From Euglena gracilis (lineage: Eukaryota > Euglenida > Euglenophyceae > Euglenales), in NCBI GenBank assembly GCA_039621445.1, contig CP154957.1, positions 7,877,114-7,941,113 on the forward strand: a stretch of 64,000 nt of DNA, in the 5' to 3' direction. The notes under the pieces are model-generated. The model was not told the DNA's origin and did not search any database. It was given only the letters and a program-made list of their open reading frames with translations. Numbering within the stretch: the first letter of the stretch is position 1; each line of letters starts with the position of its first letter. This document shows positions 21,478 to 32,259 of this stretch, in pieces. A program made the translations under genes and the position numbers.

Positions 21478-23015
21478 ACTACCGTCTCGCCGCCCTTCAG
21501 GCGGCCAAACAAGTCCAAAACTCATGGGTCGGAGGGCGAAATTCTTCTTTTTTCAACTGTTTGTGAGTATCTCGCTACCGTCTCGCCGCCCTTCGGGCGG
21601 CAACAGGAAACACATACACCTTGACTTGGCCTCGAAATTCGAAATTTTAAACAGCACACCATTCTCTTTGCAAATTTGGCCTTTTTTGGGGGAAGCCCTT
21701 GGGGAAAACGTACTACCGTCCAGCCGCCCTTCGGGCGGCAATACGTTTTTTTTTTGTTCCATGCAAAACAGCTCGGAGGGGGCGGGTTTTGGGAGGGAAC
21801 TCTGATTACCGTCTCTTTTTCCGCATTTTGCACTCCTTTTGAAATCCCTTTTTTTGAAATCTCAAGACACAAAAGGCATCACCGTCTCCTGCCGCCCGTT
21901 GGGCGGCTTACCGGGGGCCGACAATTACCGCTGGTGGGTAATTACCGCCACGCCAATTACCGCGGGGTTTTACAGCGCGCCCCCTCCGGGGCCCGCGGGG
22001 ACAAACAACGCGCCACCGCACCCTGCTTCGCGACACCGACAGTGTGTCGCAGCCCATAGACGGTGCTACCGGCCCCGAAGTGCGAGGAATGGGCCATAGG
22101 TGAGTTTTCGGACCGAAACATCCTTCCCGCGGTGTTTCCCCTTGCTTGCCCCCCCTAAAAAAAATGTTGCTGGTGTGTCGCGTCCTGGGGAACAATAAAT
22201 ACATTCCTATTCAGGGTCCCGAGAATATTTGATTCTGTTGGTATTTTGAGAATTTTGTTAGGAGTGAACCCACAGAATCTGCCAAATTAATTTCTCAACA
22301 TTGAGGTCCCTAAAAACGGAGGGTGAACAATTCGTTTCCAAGGAAAATACTCACATTGCTGGGGGGGCTGAAAGGATTAAAACGACAAACTATTCTTGAA
22401 AAGAAAGAGTCATCCCCAGAAAAAGTTTTTCAGAAAAAGTTTCATTTTGGAAAAGATATATGTCCTGAGTTGAAAAGTGATGTGCGAAAGTTCGGGTATG
22501 TCGAAATTGTGGTGGATTGTGCCATGATGTCAAAAATTGCCACATTTTGTGTCACATTCAATGCCATCTTTCAAAAAAGCGCTGCCGTCTTGCCGCCCTT
22601 CGGGCGGCGGAAAAAAAACAATGGTTACATTAGGCAAAAACAAGTCCAGAACTCATGGGTCGGAGGGGGCAGAAATCTTTCTTTTTTCAATTTGGGTTGT
22701 TGTTTGTGAACTTTTCCACTGCCTTTTCGCCGCCCTTCAGGTGGTAAGAAACACATGTATGTTGACTTGGCTTTTTTTTCTTCAAAATTGAAAGCAAGGC
22801 TTTTTTTTGACAAGTTTTGCTCTTTTTGGGGAACCTTTTTGGGAAAATACATTACCGTCCAGCCGCCCTTCGGGCGGCAACTCTTTTTTTTTGTTCGTCA
22901 CCTTCCCTTGCGTTGGGCTTGAAAGCTTCCAAATTGTGATGGATTTGTGCCAAAAATTTGTGCCATGTTTTTTGTCACATTCAATGCCAAAAAGCGCTAC
23001 CGTCTCGCCGGGCGG
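21478..23015. repeat. Cluster of eight GCCGCCCTTCGGGCGGC hairpins in two repeat blocks
   Basis: The motif ACCGTCTCGCCGCCCTTCGG plus 'gcggc' or close variants occurs near 21,484, 21,575, 21,713, 21,890, 22,590, 22,722, 22,853 and 23,000. As RNA, most would fold to a GC stem closed by a cUUCGg tetraloop. Two diverged copies of a ~270-bp block ('caagtcca.aactcatgggtcggag' onwards) lie at about 21,508-21,770 and 22,640-22,900, about 1.13 kb apart, both in plus orientation. The cluster fills the gap between divergent copies A and B and may be the 5' UTR monomers of copy B. That assignment is inference. Confidence 0.7.
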
Positions 23016-23089
23016 CAAAAATACAACAACAATGTTGTATTGGGCCTTGTCAAGGATCTCGCCCCCCCCCCCCGAGAAAAAATTACTTC

Positions 23090-24088
23090 TACACCCCTGG
23101 ATGTGGTCCCACCTCAAACCCGCCTTTGTGGCAGATGCCCCCCCTTGTGGGACAAAGCTCTCAGAAAAGTAACTGCCACCTTCCACCGAAACTTTGGGCC
23201 CTCCACGACACCCCCAGGCATTGGGATGTGTGTGCCCAATGCCCATTTCACACAAGGGTTCGCCCAGGGGTTTCCCGAATCACCCACAGGGCCCCCCACT
23301 GCCTCTCCATTCACCCTGTTCGTGGATGCAAATTTTTTTGGATGTTTGTTGACGAGCCCTGGGACAGCACCCGAGCCAGACCTTAGCCTTTACCAGGCAA
23401 ACTTTCACACCTGTACCCCCCACACGTCGCCTCTCTGGGTCGGGCCAGGGCATTGGTTGACTGGGGCTTCCTCCTGTCACTGCACCCACCGGCCCCCACA
23501 AACCCCGTCGGGCCGTAACACGCACCCCATACAAAATGGGCACCTCTCTCCTCGAAGGCAAACCTCCCACTTTCAAGAGATCCTTCGTGGGGAAATCGAC
23601 ACCAGCCCTGGTTCTCCCAAGGCGGGGCCGCCCCCCGCCTCACTGAAAAAGACAGGGGACACCGTAAGGATGGCCCTGCGCCTTGGCCGGCCCGTGCATG
23701 GGGGGCCGCCAGGCCACCTTCTCCGGGCCGCCATCCCGACTTCCCCGGCGTCGGTATGGCGTCCCCGCCACCCGCCGGTCACCCTTTGTGGTGACGTCGA
23801 GCTGAACCCGGGTCCGGCCACCGGGAAACCCCCCGCACCGTCTCCCAGAAAACATCGCCGAGGACAAGTGGACCTCTTACAGCCACCCCTGGTGGTTGTT
23901 CCGGACCTACCTGAGGGGGTACCGGGCGAATATCTTGGACGCCGTCCGGCGGCGAGCACCGCACCTGTTGCACTGGTGCCGCCTCTCATTACAACCAACT
24001 AGACTGTTTGTTGGAGATAGTGAGATATGGTGCACAGAGGGTGGGCAACATAGGCGCCCCTCTAGTTCCCCTTCTGTTCGCCATGGCC
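23090..24088 (+). pseudogene. Copy B retrotransposon, amino-terminal part with two 2A-like motifs
   Basis: One open frame (22,947-24,002) holds a degenerate 2A-like RGEIDTSPGS at 23,586-23,615 and a consensus CGDVELNPGP at 23,787-23,816. A basic KPPAPSPRKHRRGQ stretch and the VDLLQPP block shared with copy E follow. Near 23,920 the sequence jumps into reverse-transcriptase sequence (ANILDAVRRRAPHLL), so the zinc fingers and most of the palm upstream of that point are deleted. Reverse-transcriptase coding continues, frame-shifted, to the target site of copy D at 24,089. Copy B resumes at 24,926. The 5' boundary is approximate. Confidence 0.75.
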
Positions 24089-24099
24089 ATTCATGATAC

Positions 24100-24914
24100 T
24101 TTTTTTTTCCGCATCCCAGTTTTTTTTTTTAAGCCGGCAGGAAAACACGGTGGTGGGGCGAGCCGAGTCCACCGACCAGTGGCACAGCCTACTGGATTTG
24201 ACAGGTTCCGAGGTGAGGTGCTGTACAGATGGGCTGTGCCCATGGTTCAGGGGTAAGGTGGTCAGGTGAACCCGGAATCGACCATGTAGGGGCCAGGGTC
24301 CGAGGGGTGAGGTGGCAGGGAGCAGGCGGGTGGGGTGGCATTGATGGGGGCAGGCTGTTCCCCGGTGTGCTCAATGGAGGTTTCGGGTTCGTCCGACCTT
24401 TCGGCGTTCACTCAGGTGTGTTTAGCATGTTGTCTCTACGGGACAGAGCCAATAATACCGGCCCTTGGTGGCCGGTGTATGCTGCCTTGGCTTGGCATCA
24501 GCGGCCACAGGTGTTTACATGGTGTTCGCCCTCACCCTATTTTACTCTGTGGCATATGGGGTGTGGGTAGTGAGATCCACGTCGCCTGAAGGCTCCGCCA
24601 CTGCCCCCCAAGCCAGCCGGCGAGCCAGTTCTCTTGCCAACGTTAGACTCAGCGCTTGCCATACCGTGGCCTCTGACGATCGTCGTTGAGGAACATCGGT
24701 CTGCGCCAACACAGTGCGGAGGCACTTGGATATGAATCCTGCCGCTCGCTCCCCCATCCCTCCGAAGCAATCAACCACAAACGGGATGAACGTCCATCCC
24801 AGCCGTTCGCAGGTGGCGGCATACTTGCGTTCTTTGTCTCCTTCTTGTAATTCGTGCCACCGTGCCAAGGCGTCCATTGAGGAGACCGGGTTTGCTGGTT
24901 GCAACGGGTGGCGG
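24100..24914 (-). mobile_element. Copy D: 5'-truncated retrotransposon inserted in copy B
   Basis: The insert is flanked by an exact 11-bp duplication, ATTCATGATAC (24,089-24,099 and 24,915-24,925). On the minus strand it ends in A-rich tails next to the left duplication, as expected for target-primed reverse transcription with 5' truncation. It encodes only the last ~120 residues of the endonuclease protein (24,904-24,542; RKYAATCERLGW...DCFGGMGE). These resemble the end of copy C more than copies A/B. Yet its 3' UTR (about 24,143-24,230) is nearly identical to that of copies A and B. Removing it rejoins copy B through AMAIHDT. Confidence 0.93.
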
Positions 24915-24925
24915 ATTCATGATAC

Positions 24926-26546
24926 GCTCCTGCCCACCCGTGGAAGGGGAAATTCCTTCTGGTATCTGGACGACGGGTCAATCCTGTCGGACGTCGCCAC
25001 GGCAGACCGTGCCCTGACCGGACTACACCACGGCCTAGGCCAACTGGGCTGCTCTTTGAACTTCGCGAAGACCACGGTATGGGGTCCCGGGTCACGGCAC
25101 ATACCTTCCCTCCCCGAGGACTCTGTACTGCGGCGGGCATCCATCATCCCGTATACACCAGATTCCGGCGTCTCGGTCCTGGGTGTCCTAGTTCACCACC
25201 CGGCTTCCCGCGCCTTTGTTCGGCAGCAGTTAGACAGTTGCATCTCCAAGAATGAACAGGCCTGCACCTTGCTGAGCTCTGTTCGCGACCCGCAAGTGCA
25301 GCTGTCCTTGCTTCGCTTCTGCTTCGACGCGTGCAAGTTCAGCTCCTTGCTTCGCAGCGCTCACTGTGTGCCGTTCACTGACCTCCTGTCCCGCGCAGAT
25401 AGCTGTCTCCGGTCCACCTTCCAACAGATCTTGGATTGCTCGGTATCGGACACACAACGGGCCCAGGCTTCCCTTCCCCTACGCCAGGGCGGGTTCGGCA
25501 TACAGTTATCTATCGACAGTGTGCTACCTGCCCGTCTGAGTGCCCTGCTGTCCTGGATTGCCTGTGCACCAACCTCCGTGGGTTTGGGCAACATCTCACG
25601 GGCTCCGATTGATGGACTGCCGGAGCTTTTGTCCGGTCTACAGACCCGGCTGGGCGATGCCTTTGAATCTGTCCGGAAATGGATCGGGGGAAGCGCGTTG
25701 AGCCCCGAAGACACTTCCCACCATGACCAGGCATGGTGGAGTGAACAGCTACGCCAGGCCGCACGCCCGGCATTCCTGCCCGCCCTCAATGATCGGGACC
25801 ATATCCGCTTTGAGCATCAAAGTAATTCTATCTGCTCAAGCTGGATCGGGGCCCGCCCATCCAAGGCGGCAGGATTTGCCATTGACGGAGCGTCTTTCCG
25901 CCTCATGCTGAAATGGCACCTGGGGCTGCCCATCATCCCCCTCAGCTTGGCCGGTTCCCCCTGCCCCCTCGGCTGTGGACAGGTCGTTGATCCTTTTGGG
26001 GACCACGCTTTGTGCTGCCACAAGAACAAATTGTGGGAACGTCACCACCGGGTGCAGCACTTCCTGGGATCCCAGCTACAGGCACGGGGTATTCCGCATG
26101 CATTGGAGATCTCGGTGGCCGCCGATCAAAAGCGGGATGCAGACATCTTCCTTCCCCACTGGTCCGGCGCTGCGTCCTGGGCCATCGCTGTGGGCATCAA
26201 CCACCCCTCCCCGCCCAGTGCCAGTTGGAGCCTCCCCGCCTCGTGGGAATTACTACGCAGCAGAGCCCTTAAGAAGACCACCAAATACGGAGGCCGCTGC
26301 CAAACCCGAGGTGCGCGATTCTCCCCCATGATCCTTAGTGTATGGGGTTCCTTCGGGGGAGACAGCCAACGCGTATGGGAAGAATTACAGCAACGCCTTG
26401 GCGCCACTGCCTCCGGTGGCGCCAGGAATGTCTTCCTGGCTGAACTGCAACAGGGTCTGTCATTGGCCCTGTTTTCCGGGGTGGCCGCCCAACTGGGTGC
26501 CCTCCTCATAACCAAGGAGCTGGGTCACACCGTTGCTGCCTTCTGA
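24926..26546 (+). pseudogene. Copy B retrotransposon, RT palm/thumb, CCHC knuckle and R2-type endonuclease
   Basis: This open frame carries the catalytic FWYLDDG (about 24,955-24,980), a thumb region, and then a CPLGCG...HALCC zinc knuckle (about 25,963-26,020). A restriction-like endonuclease core follows (RHHRVQHFL, DADIFLP near 26,135, WAIAVGI, KKTTKY), ending at the TGA at 26,546. The order knuckle then PD-(D/E)XK nuclease is that of R2-like non-LTR elements, where the nuclease nicks the target for reverse transcription. The second acidic position reads A in WAIAVGI where copy C has D (VAVDVT), so the nuclease of this copy may be inactive. The reading frame itself is unbroken here. The element as a whole is defective because of the upstream deletion and copy D. 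Confidence 0.88.
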
Positions 26547-26682
26547 GCACGTCGTCAGTAAGTGACCAGCCGGTGACCCTCCGCCACTGGTTTTCCATAC
26601 ACCCTGGCTCCCCTCACGCTCCGTCCAGTGGTAATGGACATGGCTTCGGCCAGGCGTTGAGTTCTCCACCCCCGTTCTCCAC
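26547..26682 (+). other. Copy B 3' UTR, proximal part
   Basis: The sequence matches the 3' UTR of copy A (18,842 to about 18,700, inverted). It stops at CACTA, where the TA-flanked element starts, and resumes at 29,851. Confidence 0.85.
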
Positions 26683-27178
26683 TACCACCCCCCCCCCTTA
26701 TTGTCCCACCGACCGCTCCCCGGGAGGCCCGACCGGACAACAAGGGGGGGGGACAATAAGGGGGTACCAAGGGGGCGTTTGGCCGGACCAACCTAGCCGG
26801 TTGGCCGGACCAACCTAGCCGGCTGGCAGACCAACCTAGCCAGCCAACATACCTGCCCCCTAGCTGTCCGTCCAGATGAATGCCACTTTCGCTAGCCGCT
26901 CGGCTATCCAGACCAAACAATGGAGCTGGGGTATCTGGCTAGCCGCGGCTAGCCGCGGCTGGCTGGCTGGCAAAAAAAAGGAGGAGGTCTGGCCAGCCAT
27001 GGCCAGCCACGGCTGGCTGGGGGATTTAGAGGAGGAGGAGGTCTGACTGGATTCAGTGTTGAGGATCTGAAAGAGGAGGAGGAGGTCTGGCTGGCCGCGA
27101 TGGGATTTTTAAAAAATTACGATTCACGCATACGCAAAAAATTGCTTGCATTCCTAATCCTTCTCCTTCACTATCACA

Positions 27179-27583
27179 ATGTCATTTCGGGTGGAAGCGG
27201 TGTGGAATACTATGATGAAAGTACAGGGTGCTGAAATGGAGTGGAAATACAGGAACCTATTGGAACGCATTGCGTTGTGGAAGGAGGGTGAGTATCACCA
27301 CAGGCAGTCTACTCAGGCCTTTGCTCTGAACAAATCCACACTCGATCGAGCAGAGGCCTGCCTGCAACATGGTGACAGGCCCTTGGTGGGGCTACTTTTT
27401 AAGCTACTGGCCCCTGGTGGGATCACAAGTTTCAAGTCTGAAGACAGATTTCACAGGAAGCTTTTCAATCTGGCAAACGGCCCAAATTTTGCAAAAAAGA
27501 ATGTGAAATGCAAAATTTTGGGCCCCAAAATTTTGCATTTCACTTTTTTTTTTGCAATGTCATGGTATTCTGGTTCATTTTGA
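27179..27583 (+). CDS. Hypothetical 134-aa ORF inside the nested element
   Basis: I do not recognise this frame. It starts with ATG and reads like ordinary protein for about 110 residues (charged, with aromatic residues, no low complexity: EMEWKYRNLLERIALW...), unlike most frames in this window. After about 27,490 it runs into a palindromic 'gcaaaattttgggcccc' sequence. No motif, signal peptide or membrane segment is evident. It may be a fragment of a transposon-encoded or captured gene. No splice sites were confirmed. Confidence 0.3.
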   Translation: MSFRVEAVWNTMMKVQGAEMEWKYRNLLERIALWKEGEYHHRQSTQAFALNKSTLDRAEACLQHGDRPLVGLLFKLLAPGGITSFKSEDRFHRKLFNLANGPNFAKKNVKCKILGPKILHFTFFFAMSWYSGSF

Positions 27584-27604
27584 TTTGCTTTTCATTGGTT
27601 TGAT

Positions 27605-27780
27605 TCACATCTTGTGGCCACTTTTGGGCCAGATGTGGTGGCCAGTTTCGGGCCAGATGTGGTGGCCAGTTTTGGGCCAAAGGTCGTGGCCAGTTTTGGG
27701 CCACAGGTCATGGCCAGCTTTGGGCCAGATGTGGTGACCAGTTTTGGGCCACAGGTGGTGGCCAGTTTTGGGCCACGGGC
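27605..27780. repeat. Direct array of 'ggtggccagttttgggcca' units
   Basis: About seven units of 25-27 bp, consensus GTGGCCAGTTTTGGGCCA plus 'cag(a/g)t', run head to tail. Similar units occur at 3,340-3,560 (inverted arrangement), 5,350-5,500 and 28,565-28,720. Confidence 0.8.
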
Positions 27781-28375
27781 TTCTCTCGGGAAGGAGCTGT
27801 TTGGGTGCGATTCTGTTGGAAGGGGGGGGCACAAAAGCGTTTTGTTTGCGCTTTTTTTTGGCAAAGTTTGTGTTGTGTTGGGGGGGGCTTTTCCGTGCTG
27901 CTCGGTTGTTTTTTTTCTCTGCCCCCCGCTCCGTCTTCCGGCGGAGTCAAGTGGTGCTGCCGTGGAATGCATTGCCAAAAATATTTATCCACCCGAAAAA
28001 TAGTCTCGTCTTACTGCGCCATCCCGGCTGAGAAGCACTTTCAGTTCCACTGACCACGGTTCCTTCTGCTCGCCTTTGAAACATCCGCCGGCATGGATCC
28101 TGGGATTAAACCGGGCGAGCGCAGCCGTCGAGCATGATAAAAACGGGCGAGGTGTGCGCCGTTGTGACTTTTCCCCACTCTGAATTTTTGCACTCCCCGG
28201 TGGGCACAAAAAAAGGAGGAGGCGCCGGCCGCGGCCAGCCACGGCCAGCCGCGGCTGGCCGTGGCTGGTGGCTGGGAGAAAAGAGGAGGAGGAGGTCTGG
28301 CTGGTGGCTGGTGAAAAAAAGAGGAGGAGGAGGTCTGGCCGGTATCTGGCTGGCCGTGGGGACCCCAGCTCCAAT

Positions 28376-29634
28376 ACGTGCGCCGCACGCAGTCATGGCT
28401 GGAGCAGGAAAAAAAATGTGTGTTACGGACAGGAATAAGTTCGCCCGTGCCAAAGTTTGCTCGCAAAAGGTCACCGTGCTGAATGTTCGGACCGAAATGC
28501 GGCCCGCCTGTTGGCTTTATCCCATGGGTGCTCCGGACAAAAAAGAATCCTGCCAGAGGCCCCCCCCCCCAAAACTGGTCCCCACGTGTGGCACCAAAAC
28601 TGGTTCCTACCTGTGGCACTGAAAGTGCTTCCCAAACTGGGGCAGTCTCAAAGAATTCTTTAAGAACTATAACCAAGACGTGGGTCCCAAAATGCCCCAG
28701 TCTGGCCCAAGATGGCACCAAACTGGGGGGGGGGGGCTCAACAGAATGTTTTCAGAACAAGAACACTACAACAAAGCCTTTTTCAAATGCCCTTGGCAAA
28801 AAACAATCAAACAGCCTTGTTGAACTGCAAAGGCAGAAAGCAAAGGTGAACATTGCAACAAAGAAGAGAGCACAGTTTACAGCAACAGGGTCCTGTGTTT
28901 TTCTGTAAAATACCAAAGGACCCTGACAAAAACAGTTTAAAATCCTTCATTTCATTACTCTTCGTCTTCTTGGTTCATCTTCTGCTTCTTCACACTTCAA
29001 CCTGTGAGTCAAGGATGACAGACGAAAAACAAAAAAAGATGACAGGCAATGTGGTACGAAAAAAAACATGACGCAATGGCAGTTCGGGGGTTCAATTTAC
29101 AGAATTACAGTTTGAAGGCGAAGGAAAGTAAATTGGAAAGCAAGAAAACACAGATTGCAAGGCTAAAATGTCCCCAGGTCACCAGGCCCAAGACACAGAG
29201 CTGCAGCTGGAGCTCTGTGAAATGGCAGCAAAAGTTCCAAAACTGTAAAACACGACCAGAAAACCATGAGAAAGCTCAGAAAATGATATAAAAACAGAAC
29301 GCCCAACAGAAGACATGCCACACAACAGGGTGGGACTCAAAATTGTCACCCAGCAGACCAAATTTTGGAGAAAATGCCACATTTTTTAAAGTGGTCCAGA
29401 TGCACCAGAAAAGACCAATAGAATCATTCTTCAAAAGACACTTTTAGATGGGCGTACCTGCTTCAATGTTCAAAAAATCTTGCATGACTGCATTCCTTAT
29501 CCTTCAAATAGCTTGTATCTGAAGTCAGAATAAAGATAAACAAGGAATTCCAAGAGGGAGAAACACTTTTCCGACACACAATTAGGAAATACCGGGCGTG
29601 TTCGCCTGCGCTAGACCTTTCGCGATTTTGAGAC
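28376..29634. other. No gene recognised
   Basis: The interval is relatively A-rich (28,730-29,460) with short basic open frames such as 29,049-29,291. I found no recognisable domain, splice pattern or repeat terminus. Confidence 0.4.
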
Positions 29635-29708
29635 CAACCTAGCCGTCCGTCCGTCCAGCCAAAATGCACCCTGTCCAGCCGTCCGTCCAGGTGAAAGGAA
29701 TTTTCTCT

Positions 29709-29751
29709 AGCCGTCCGTCCGTCCGTCCGTCCGTCCGTCCGTCCGTCCGCA
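29709..29751. repeat. (CCGT)n microsatellite
   Basis: About eight to ten CCGT/GTCC units in tandem, within a wider zone of 'tagccgtccgtcc' and 'ccaacctagcc' blocks also seen at 26,771-26,850, 32,030-32,060 and 35,845-35,985. Confidence 0.85.
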
Positions 29752-29850
29752 CGCCTCCCAAAGGAATTTCATTGGCCGGGCCAAAAAAATCCCCCGTCGG
29801 CCGGGGCCCAGGGACAATAAGGGGGGGGACAATAAGGGGGAGGGGGGGGG

Positions 29851-30105
29851 TACACCGCTCTTCTCTCTGCACATCCTTCCCTCCACCCCCCTCCCCGAAC
29901 AAGGGACCGACTGCTCACACAGCGCCGCTCGTTTGTCACCTTTCCCCTGCGACTCTCTGCTTTGATCACCGCCCTTCCCTTCTATATACATGTACACCCT
30001 GACTTTCCATGGGGCTTCCCCATCTGTACACTAGCCTTCCCCCCGGAACACTTCAAATCCAGTAGGCTGCGCCACTGGTCGGTGGATTCGGTTCGCCCCC
30101 AAAAA
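29851..30105 (+). other. Copy B 3' UTR, distal part
   Basis: This matches copy A's 3' UTR (18,670-18,450, inverted) starting at the base where the proximal part stops. The conserved 3' tail 'gccactggtcggtgga.tcgg' (about 30,070-30,090) is shared with copies A and D. The copy C reading frame begins immediately after an A-rich junction at about 30,100-30,110. Confidence 0.85.
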
Positions 30106-30117
30106 AGTGTCGTGTGA

Positions 30118-31722
30118 GGACGTTGACATGGCGCCAGCATCACAAATTTCCATCCCCCCAACCGCACCACCACCCGCAGTCCCACCATTGGAGAGGGGAT
30201 CTTGGTTCCCAAATCTGCTGGGTCCATTGTTCTTTGGCCAACAAGGCCTCCCCTCAGTGTGCTCCACGGTCATCACGGAGAACCCAATTGGCACACAAGG
30301 ACCAAGACCCTTCCCCCCGTCAGATGTTGGGGCCATTTGGATGCAAGCAAATCAGGCGACGCCTTTCCTGAACTTCTCCCCCCCCCCTTTGGGTGCCAGC
30401 TCTTCATCCTCAGTGGCAACAACCGCAGCAGCATCGTCACCAGACCCAGCCAGACCCCCACCAACCCCCATTGGCCAAAATCACATTGCCGGGGTTACGC
30501 CATTCTCTGCTCCATGCCCACCATCCCTTCATCCCACTTTTGAGGAAATTTCTTTTGATGATCGGGGCACCCCTGTATACCTGCCGCGTGGAGCCCTCCT
30601 CGATGTCAATCAAACCTACCTGCAATTGTTGAGGCATTTCAACAGGGAACCTGGCTGGGAAACCCTGCACGCCTTGTGGGCCTTCCCCAAAGCGGCGCTT
30701 TGTCCTTTGCGGCGTGGCGGGGGATCGAACTGGGCGATGGTGGGGGAAAAATTGCAGAACGAGCTCGCCTGTATCTCACCCGTCCTGTATTTGATTCTTG
30801 GTTGGACTCCAGTCTCCCACAAAAGCCACAAGGCAGACAGACAAGGCAAAAAACGGCACTGGCTGCCAAGGCCACTGAAGAACGGTTCCTTTCCCGCATT
30901 GAAAGCCTTGTTGGCCACGGGGCTATTTCAAAAGCCTGCCGAGAGCTCACCTCTGAGGGGGTTCAGAACAGCAATGACCCAAAAGTGATTCAAAGGCTGC
31001 GTGACCTTCACCCACCAGAGCCTCCACCGCGCATCCCAGTGTCCGACCCTTCCCAAACGATTACCTTTCCTTCGGACCCGGAAAACACAAAAGAGCGATT
31101 GCAAAATTTGCGCAAAGCTATATTCGGGTTCCCAAATGAATCCGCACCGGGTCCTTCTGGCCTGAGACCTGACCACCTCAAGGCCATGGTTGGAGACTAC
31201 CCAGGGGCTTGTGGAGATGACCTCCTCGAAGGGCTTGATACCTTCATCTGTCGGGCAATTACAAACGGTGTTCACCCCGGCATGGCCCCAATTCTTTCCT
31301 CCGCCAGGTTGACACCTCTGCGAAAACAGAACAAACAAACAGCAATGGAAGAGGATGCTTTTGGAAACCTTGTGGAGAACACGGTGTGTGATGAAGACAC
31401 TCGCCCAATCGCAGCAGGTGAAACTCTTCGCCGATTGGTTGGCAAATGTCTCATGCGTCATCCCACAGCGGTAAACGCTTTGAAAGAACTGAGTCCTCCA
31501 CAATGTGGCGTTGGTGTGCCGAATGCTTGTCCAGTGATCGCAATGGGAATCCAACAAATGGTGGACACTTTGCACTCGGACAGAGACAATCGCTGGGGGC
31601 TGCTTCAAGTGGATTTCAGGAATGCCTTCAACTCTTTGTCACGGGAAAAAATCCTGCAATCCATCCGTAGATGATGCCCAGAAGTGTGCCCTTGGCTGGA
31701 TTCGTGCTATGCCCAACACAGC
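30118..31722 (+). pseudogene. Copy C retrotransposon, first half (N-terminal region and RT fingers/palm)
   Basis: Copy C belongs to the same lineage as A and B but is clearly diverged. The first frame (30,107-30,988) covers a Pro/Ala-rich amino terminus. Around 30,720-30,760 the coding moves, after a G run, to the frame that continues to 31,674. That frame has SAPGPSGLRP near 31,140-31,170, RPIAAGETLRRL near 31,405 and VDFRNAF near 31,610-31,630. An in-frame TGA at 31,672-31,674 interrupts conserved sequence, which continues to HS at 31,722. The 10.35-kb insertion starts there. It abuts the 3' end of copy B in the same orientation. Confidence 0.85.
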
Positions 31723-31799
31723 GGGGGTTTTCGGGACGCGGGGGGGGACGCGGGGGGGGGACGCGGGGGGGGGGGGGACGCGGGGAGAACACCTTCCGG

Positions 31800-32240
31800 A
31801 CGTTGTTTAACGTGACCCCCCCCTATTTGTCACCCCCCCTGATAGTCGCCCCCCCCTTGGCGGGGCGACAATTAGGGGGGGGGGTTACCCATGGACCCAT
31901 GGACATGTAGGGTAAATTGAATCCCCCCCCCTAATTGTCACCCCCCCCCCTAATAGTCGCCAAGGGGGTCAAAACGCTCCGGGGGGGGTGCCATATAGGG
32001 GGGGGGGGGTCACGTTATGGAGGCGGGCGGACGGACGGACGGACGGCTGGTGAAAAAAGCGAAGGTCCGGACGGACGGCTGACCTTGTGGGCTTGGTCCA
32101 GACGGCTGAGGAAAATGCACTTGGTCCAGCTAGCCGGCTGGCCGGCTGGCCGGCTGGCCGGCTAGCCGGCCGGGTCTTTGGAAGCGCAGGCGTCCCAGTG
32201 CACGCGACTCTGGGCGGATGTATACCAATTTTGCCATGGC
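31800..32240. repeat. CCCCTAATTGTCACC-type repeat and GGCTGGCC tandem repeats
   Basis: From 31,808 to 31,985, 'cccccctaattgtcaccccc' blocks and their complements alternate, probably a further small TIR element. From 32,030 to 32,170 there are ACGG and (GGCTGGCC)n tandem repeats. No coding sequence is seen. Confidence 0.6.
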
Positions 32241-32259
32241 CGGTGTGGATGCGCTCCAA

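Larger units (their letters stand above)
26922..28372. mobile_element. Possible nested element with 11-bp GGAGCTGGGGT TIRs
   Basis: GGAGCTGGGGT at 26,922-26,932 is inverted at 28,362-28,372, and AAT flanks both ends. Both subterminal zones carry 'gccagccacggctggctgg' and 'aagaggaggaggaggtctgg' repeats (26,935-27,110 and 28,215-28,350), which supports one unit. The 3-bp duplication could be chance. Confidence 0.5.
26685..29850. mobile_element. 3.17-kb TA-flanked TIR element inserted in the copy B 3' UTR
   Basis: The left end reads CCACCCCCCCCCCTTATTG and the right end GACAATAAGGGGG plus a G run. TA lies on both sides (26,683-26,684 and 29,851-29,852); a 3-bp TAC reading is also possible. Copy A shows the uninterrupted 3' UTR across this point. 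No transposase was recognised inside. It holds a nested inverted-repeat unit (26,922-28,372), a 134-aa ORF, tandem arrays and a CCGT microsatellite. Short relatives with the same ends lie at 741-880 and 36,017-36,187. Confidence 0.8.

Noticed and set aside
21478-23015. CRISPR-like array
   Set aside because: The repeats are self-complementary hairpins within a larger diverged repeat, with irregular spacing and homologous spacers. No cas genes are present and the context is eukaryotic.
30118-30160. 2A-like motif at the start of copy C (CEDVDMAPAS)
   Set aside because: The Cys-x-Asp-Val spacing resembles the copy B motif, but the NPGP core needed for skipping is absent, so at most it is a relic of a truncated 2A.
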